A stretch of DNA of 64,000 nt from VXMO01 sp034422835 (GTDB taxonomy: Bacteria; Chloroflexota; Dehalococcoidia; UBA6926). The notes under the pieces were generated by a model. It did not search any database, was not told the DNA's origin, and was given only the letters and a program-made list of their open reading frames with translations. The translations under genes were made by a program, and so were the position numbers. The DNA is taken from NCBI GenBank assembly GCA_034422835.1, contig DAOUJJ010000004.1, positions 8,582 through 72,581 of the forward strand, read 5' to 3'. This document shows positions 61,014 through 64,000 of this stretch, one piece after another. Each line of letters begins with the position of its first letter. Positions within the stretch are counted from its first letter, which is position 1.

Positions 61014-61223
61014 GTGAACTTTATGCTGGGGGTCTCCACTTTCGGGGCGGAGACGAGAGAGATGACTGCTGAGGGCGTTCAGACCGTCTTGGCCAAACTG
61101 CGTGAACAACGCGGGGACAATCTGACGGTGACCTTCGCGCGGCGAGAGATACGCAATTGGCTGCTCATATCGAACGAGGGCAAGGACGTCGAGTGGCTGG
61201 TGGGGAAGTTGTTGGGCGGATAG
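61014..61223 (+). CDS. Small hypothetical protein downstream of the EcoRII-N-like gene
   Basis: The 69-residue frame starts at GTG 61014 (or ATG 61023): FMLGVSTFGAETREMTAEGV, QTVLAKLREQRGDNLTVTFA, RREIRNWLLISNEGKDVEWL. It reads as folded protein but lies in a different frame from the EcoRII-N gene and has no good ribosome site. It could be a separate gene or a displaced C-terminus after an indel. Not recognised. Confidence 0.4.
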   Translation: MNFMLGVSTFGAETREMTAEGVQTVLAKLREQRGDNLTVTFARREIRNWLLISNEGKDVEWLVGKLLGG

Positions 61224-61229
61224 GGCGCT

Positions 61230-61362
61230 TTAGATTCCTCGGCTGCGCTCGGAATGACAGTCCCGATGGATTCCCGCTTTCGCGGGAATGACGGAGGGGC
61301 GGCCCTTCGACAGGCTCAGGGTGAGCGGGGCTTTTAGATTCCTCGACTGCATTCAGAGTGAA
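61230..61362. repeat. Repeat cluster between the HNH/EcoRII-N locus and the binding-protein gene
   Basis: Family C (TTAGATTCCTCGGCTGCGCT, 61230-61259), family A (61267-61294), family B (CCCTTCGACAGGCTCAGGGT, from 61302) and a second, diverged family C (from 61333). All four lie in 130 bases. Confidence 0.85.
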
Positions 61363-61385
61363 TGGGTGGCGTTCATACTGGGTAG

Positions 61386-63074
61386 ATGAGGTTGCTTGTC
61401 CTTTTTGTTCTCTGTTGTGTCGTGATGGTTGGATGCAATGGCAGCGGCACTGCGACGCCAGAGTCGCGCTCAGAATCGTCTCCGATTCCTGGTGAGGAGA
61501 CGCCGACGTACGGCGGGGTGCTGACGCTGGCGAATCGGGGAGATCCGCCGGCGGCGTTCGACACGATGCGGACATCGAGCATCGCGCTCCATCACGTCGG
61601 CGGGGCGCTGTTCGGCGCGGGCAACCTGGTGCGGCGGTGCAGGGAGAACATGTACCTTGCCTGCCCGGACCTGGCGTCGAGTTGGCTCGCGAATCCCGGC
61701 TTCACCGAGTGGGAGTTCACGATTCGTCCCAATGTGACGTGGCACGACGGCGAGCCGTTCACGGCTGAGGACGCCAAGTTCTGGTTTGATCTGGCGGCGA
61801 ACGGGTGGGAATCGGACGGCGTCCCGGTCCGCGCGCCCGCCTATTTCCGCGGGGAGCTTGGCGAGATTGAGTCGGTTGAGGTGCTGGAGTTCAACCGTCT
61901 GCGCGTGACGCTCGCGGAGCCGAACCCGCACTATCTGTCCGTGCTGGCCAACCCGCGCCTGCGCATCGCTCATCCGAAGCACGTGTTTGAGCCGCTGTTC
62001 GAGGACGAGGAGTACAGCGCCGGGCCGCTGGATGCTGGTGTTGTCGGAACAGGGCCGTTCCGGCTCGACCGCTATGAGCCGGGCAGCCTGATCCGAGTCG
62101 TTCGGAATGATGACTACTGGGAGCGCGGCGCGGGCGGCGACCTGCCGTACCTGGACGGTATCGACTACGTGATCATGCCGAATCCGACGGCGATGGACGC
62201 GGCGTTTCGCACGGGGCGCATCGACGGGGGAGCGCGGGGGGAGGGGCATTACCTGACCCAGGAGCGCAAGGTGGCCATCGATGAGCAGCTGGGGCCGGAC
62301 GAGGTCTTCTACGGGGAGATGCAGGGCGGGATGTTCCGCCTTGGGTTCAACGTGCTGCGCGAGGGGCCGTGGCAGGACCCGAACGTGCGGCAGGCGATCT
62401 CTCTGTGGATCGACCGCGAGGCGGCGATTCCGACAGTGCTGGGCGGGTTCGGCTATATCTCGCCGACGTTCAGCCCGGCCAACCCGTTCACGTCGGCTGA
62501 TTTCACGACGTGGCAGCGGTTCAACCGGGGGGCGCTGGAGGAGCGCCGGGCGGAGGCGATGTCGCTGATGGAGTCGGCGGGTCATGGGGACGGTTTCGAG
62601 ATGGACTACCTGTGCCGGGCGCGGCTGACGGCGCGTTGCGAGTTCCTTCACAACCAGCTCGCCGGGCTTGGCATCGACCTTCAGATACAGCTGGTGGACG
62701 AGGCCGAGTGGAATCGCGGGCGGGTGAGCCTGGACTATGATTCCCAGCCCGGCTCCAACTTCACGTCGCCGATACCGGAGGGCACGGAGGCGGCGTACGG
62801 CGTGTACAGCCGCTTCCCTGACGCCTACGCCAAGCATGAGGACGAGCACGTGAGTCTGCTTTACGAGGAACTGCGGGCGACGCGGACGCATCGGCAGCGC
62901 GTGGCGGCGTGGCGGGAGCTGGAGAGCTATGTGGTGCGGGAGCAGACGTACGTCGTTCCCATTGCAGGGACGGTGCAGGTTGTGCCGTATCGGACGTACG
63001 TGAAGGGCCTGGTGATTCCGCCAGAGGACGGGCACACGCACACGGATTTCGCGACGGTGTGGGTTACTGCGTAA
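61386..63074 (+). CDS. ABC transporter substrate-binding lipoprotein (family 5, peptide-type)
   Basis: The 562-residue protein has signal peptide and lipobox VMVGC. The family 5 binding fold shows YGGVLTLANRGDPPAAFDTM, FTIRPNVTWHDGEPFTAEDA, VVGTGPFRLDRYEPGSLI, then NVRQAISLWIDREAAI. It binds oligopeptides, nickel or other solutes. No permease or ATPase gene follows, so it is an orphan component. ATG 61386 is at the start of the hydrophobic signal. Confidence 0.88.
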   Translation: MRLLVLFVLCCVVMVGCNGSGTATPESRSESSPIPGEETPTYGGVLTLANRGDPPAAFDTMRTSSIALHHVGGALFGAGNLVRRCRENMYLACPDLASSWLANPGFTEWEFTIRPNVTWHDGEPFTAEDAKFWFDLAANGWESDGVPVRAPAYFRGELGEIESVEVLEFNRLRVTLAEPNPHYLSVLANPRLRIAHPKHVFEPLFEDEEYSAGPLDAGVVGTGPFRLDRYEPGSLIRVVRNDDYWERGAGGDLPYLDGIDYVIMPNPTAMDAAFRTGRIDGGARGEGHYLTQERKVAIDEQLGPDEVFYGEMQGGMFRLGFNVLREGPWQDPNVRQAISLWIDREAAIPTVLGGFGYISPTFSPANPFTSADFTTWQRFNRGALEERRAEAMSLMESAGHGDGFEMDYLCRARLTARCEFLHNQLAGLGIDLQIQLVDEAEWNRGRVSLDYDSQPGSNFTSPIPEGTEAAYGVYSRFPDAYAKHEDEHVSLLYEELRATRTHRQRVAAWRELESYVVREQTYVVPIAGTVQVVPYRTYVKGLVIPPEDGHTHTDFATVWVTA

Positions 63075-63152
63075 CGGCTCTCGGTTCGCGGTCCGGCTTG
63101 AGTGGCGTGGGGGGTTGACGAATGCGCACATGTGATCAACGATCCGATCACC

Positions 63153-64000
63153 ATGCGGGCCTCCCTCACGACCCCGACTCCTGTTTACGTTACTAGTGAT
63201 CCCTCTCCATCCTGGGAATCGCCCGATGGCGCGGCAACCCTGTATTGGGGCGATGCGCTCGATCTTCTCAAGAGCATCCCGGACGACTCGGTCGACTGCA
63301 TATGGACTGATCCGCCATACCTGCTTTCAAACGACGGAATCACCTGCGTTGGCGGCCGCATGGTCAGCGTCAACAAGGGTGAGTGGGACCGCAGCCAGGG
63401 ATTGGAAGCCGACCACGAATTCAACCTGGCGTGGACGGCGGAGGCGTATCGGGTTCTCAAGCCGACGGGCACGATCTGGATTTCCGGGACTCTGCACGTC
63501 TATCCGAGCGTTGGGATGGCGCTGCGCCAGAACGGTTTCCGCCTGCTGAACGACATCGTCTGGGAGAAGACGAATCCACCTCCCAATCTTGGGCGGCGCA
63601 CATTCACACATTCCACTGAAGTGCTGCTGTGGGCCAGCAAGGCGGACAAGGGTAGTAAGCACAAGTATGTCTTCAATTATGACGAGATGCGCGAGGAGAA
63701 CGGTGGCAAGCAGATGCAGACCGTGTGGCGGTTCGGCGCGGCGGGGCGGGCTGAGAAGAAGTACGGCAAGCATCCGACGCAGAAGCCGGTTGCGCTGATT
63801 GAGCGGTGTCTGCGGGCGAGCACAAACCCCGGGGATGTGGTACTTGACCCATTTGTCGGTTCAGGTAGCACGGGGGTGGCGGCGCTCAAACTGGGGCGCT
63901 CGTTCATCGGGATGGAATCGGTTGAGGAGTACGTCGAGGTAGCGGCGCGGCGCCTGGATGACGTGACCTCCCCCCCCCCCCCCCCCCCCCGCTGCTCTGC
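63153..64000 (+). CDS. DNA methyltransferase (N4/N6 amino type), runs off the window
   Basis: At least 282 residues are in view. LYWGDALDLLKSIPDDSVDC leads to catalytic motif IV WTDPPYLLS, then HPTQKPVALIERCLRAS and the SAM motif DPFVGSGSTGVAALKLGRSF, the beta-class order of CcrM/HinfI-type enzymes. After AARRLDDVTS the frame runs through a 21-C tract as poly-Pro and continues RCSA to the window edge without a stop. ATG 63153 is the first in-frame start. The tract lies at the natural C-terminus, so slippage would change or remove the tail. HNH and EcoRII-N genes lie 2-3 kb upstream. Confidence 0.85.
   Translation, partial: MRASLTTPTPVYVTSDPSPSWESPDGAATLYWGDALDLLKSIPDDSVDCIWTDPPYLLSNDGITCVGGRMVSVNKGEWDRSQGLEADHEFNLAWTAEAYRVLKPTGTIWISGTLHVYPSVGMALRQNGFRLLNDIVWEKTNPPPNLGRRTFTHSTEVLLWASKADKGSKHKYVFNYDEMREENGGKQMQTVWRFGAAGRAEKKYGKHPTQKPVALIERCLRASTNPGDVVLDPFVGSGSTGVAALKLGRSFIGMESVEEYVEVAARRLDDVTSPPPPPPRCS
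63970..63990. repeat. 21-base poly-C tract at the 3' end of a methyltransferase gene
   Basis: Twenty-one consecutive C residues follow GACGTGACCT. Long homopolymers mutate in length during replication and are classic phase-variation switches, but they are also common sequencing and assembly errors. Confidence 0.9.

Noticed and set aside
61470..63131. Minus-strand open frame of 553 codons
   Set aside because: It is antisense to the binding-protein lipoprotein and its His/Arg/Pro-rich translation is typical of shadow frames.

Overview
The window is about 60% GC and packed with genes. It looks like chromosomal DNA of a Chloroflexota bacterium, most likely a Dehalococcoidia or SAR202-type lineage. 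This rests on gene content: a CoxL-like molybdenum hydroxylase, phosphotriesterase-like and M20 hydrolases, lipoproteins with Thr/Pro-rich linkers, a GAACN4GTTC-type LexA box, and many short palindromic repeats between genes. It is inference; no rRNA or other phylogenetic marker was scored.

Layout. 1-3.0 kb: tandem M20 hydrolases and a degenerate M28-like lipoprotein. 3.2-6.75 kb: a tightly coupled three-gene minus-strand operon headed by a GHKL (Hsp90/MutL/MORC-type) ATPase, the best candidate here for an undescribed system. 6.9-9.2 kb: a lone xanthine-dehydrogenase-family molybdenum subunit. 9.6-10.9 kb: a Swt1-type HEPN protein. 10.9-15 kb: phosphotriesterase-like protein, ACT protein, and a PadR-controlled ABC-2 exporter. 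15-17 kb: a multi-pass DUF5671-type membrane protein. 17.2-21.8 kb: dgt-dnaG-rpoD. 21.8-26 kb: cysteine desulfurase and a frameshifted adenine methyltransferase. 26-31.4 kb: nadE, a DUF5678/retropepsin pair, a SodC-like protein and a lipoprotein. 31.4-39.1 kb: FAD oxidase, a purQ operon with two half-size EamA transporters, cmk, cvpA, HNH, ferredoxin, tlyA, UbiA. 39.2-42.5 kb: ybeY-dnaX-ybaB-recR. 42.5-45 kb: a methyltransferase-HNH fusion, a candidate structured RNA and a RelE/HigB-type toxin-antitoxin pair. 45.3-52.2 kb: enoyl-CoA hydratase, recO, thioesterase, peroxiredoxin, lexA and two mini desulforedoxin-like genes. 52.2-59.4 kb: modABC, exonuclease III, pyk, greA-lysS. 59.6-61.2 kb: HNH endonuclease plus a stand-alone EcoRII-N-like domain. 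61.4-64 kb: a solute-binding lipoprotein and a methyltransferase that runs into a 21-C tract at the window edge.

How it fits together. Replication and repair genes (dnaG, dnaX, recR, recO, lexA, xth) form ordinary housekeeping clusters, and modABC would supply molybdate for the molybdenum hydroxylase. Between these blocks sit solitary defence or DNA-modification genes: the GHKL operon, HEPN protein, three methyltransferases, HNH proteins, EcoRII-N-like domain and toxin-antitoxin pair. Many of them are bordered by the same four families of short repeats. In several places those repeats have entered coding sequence, either inside a gene or supplying its stop codon.
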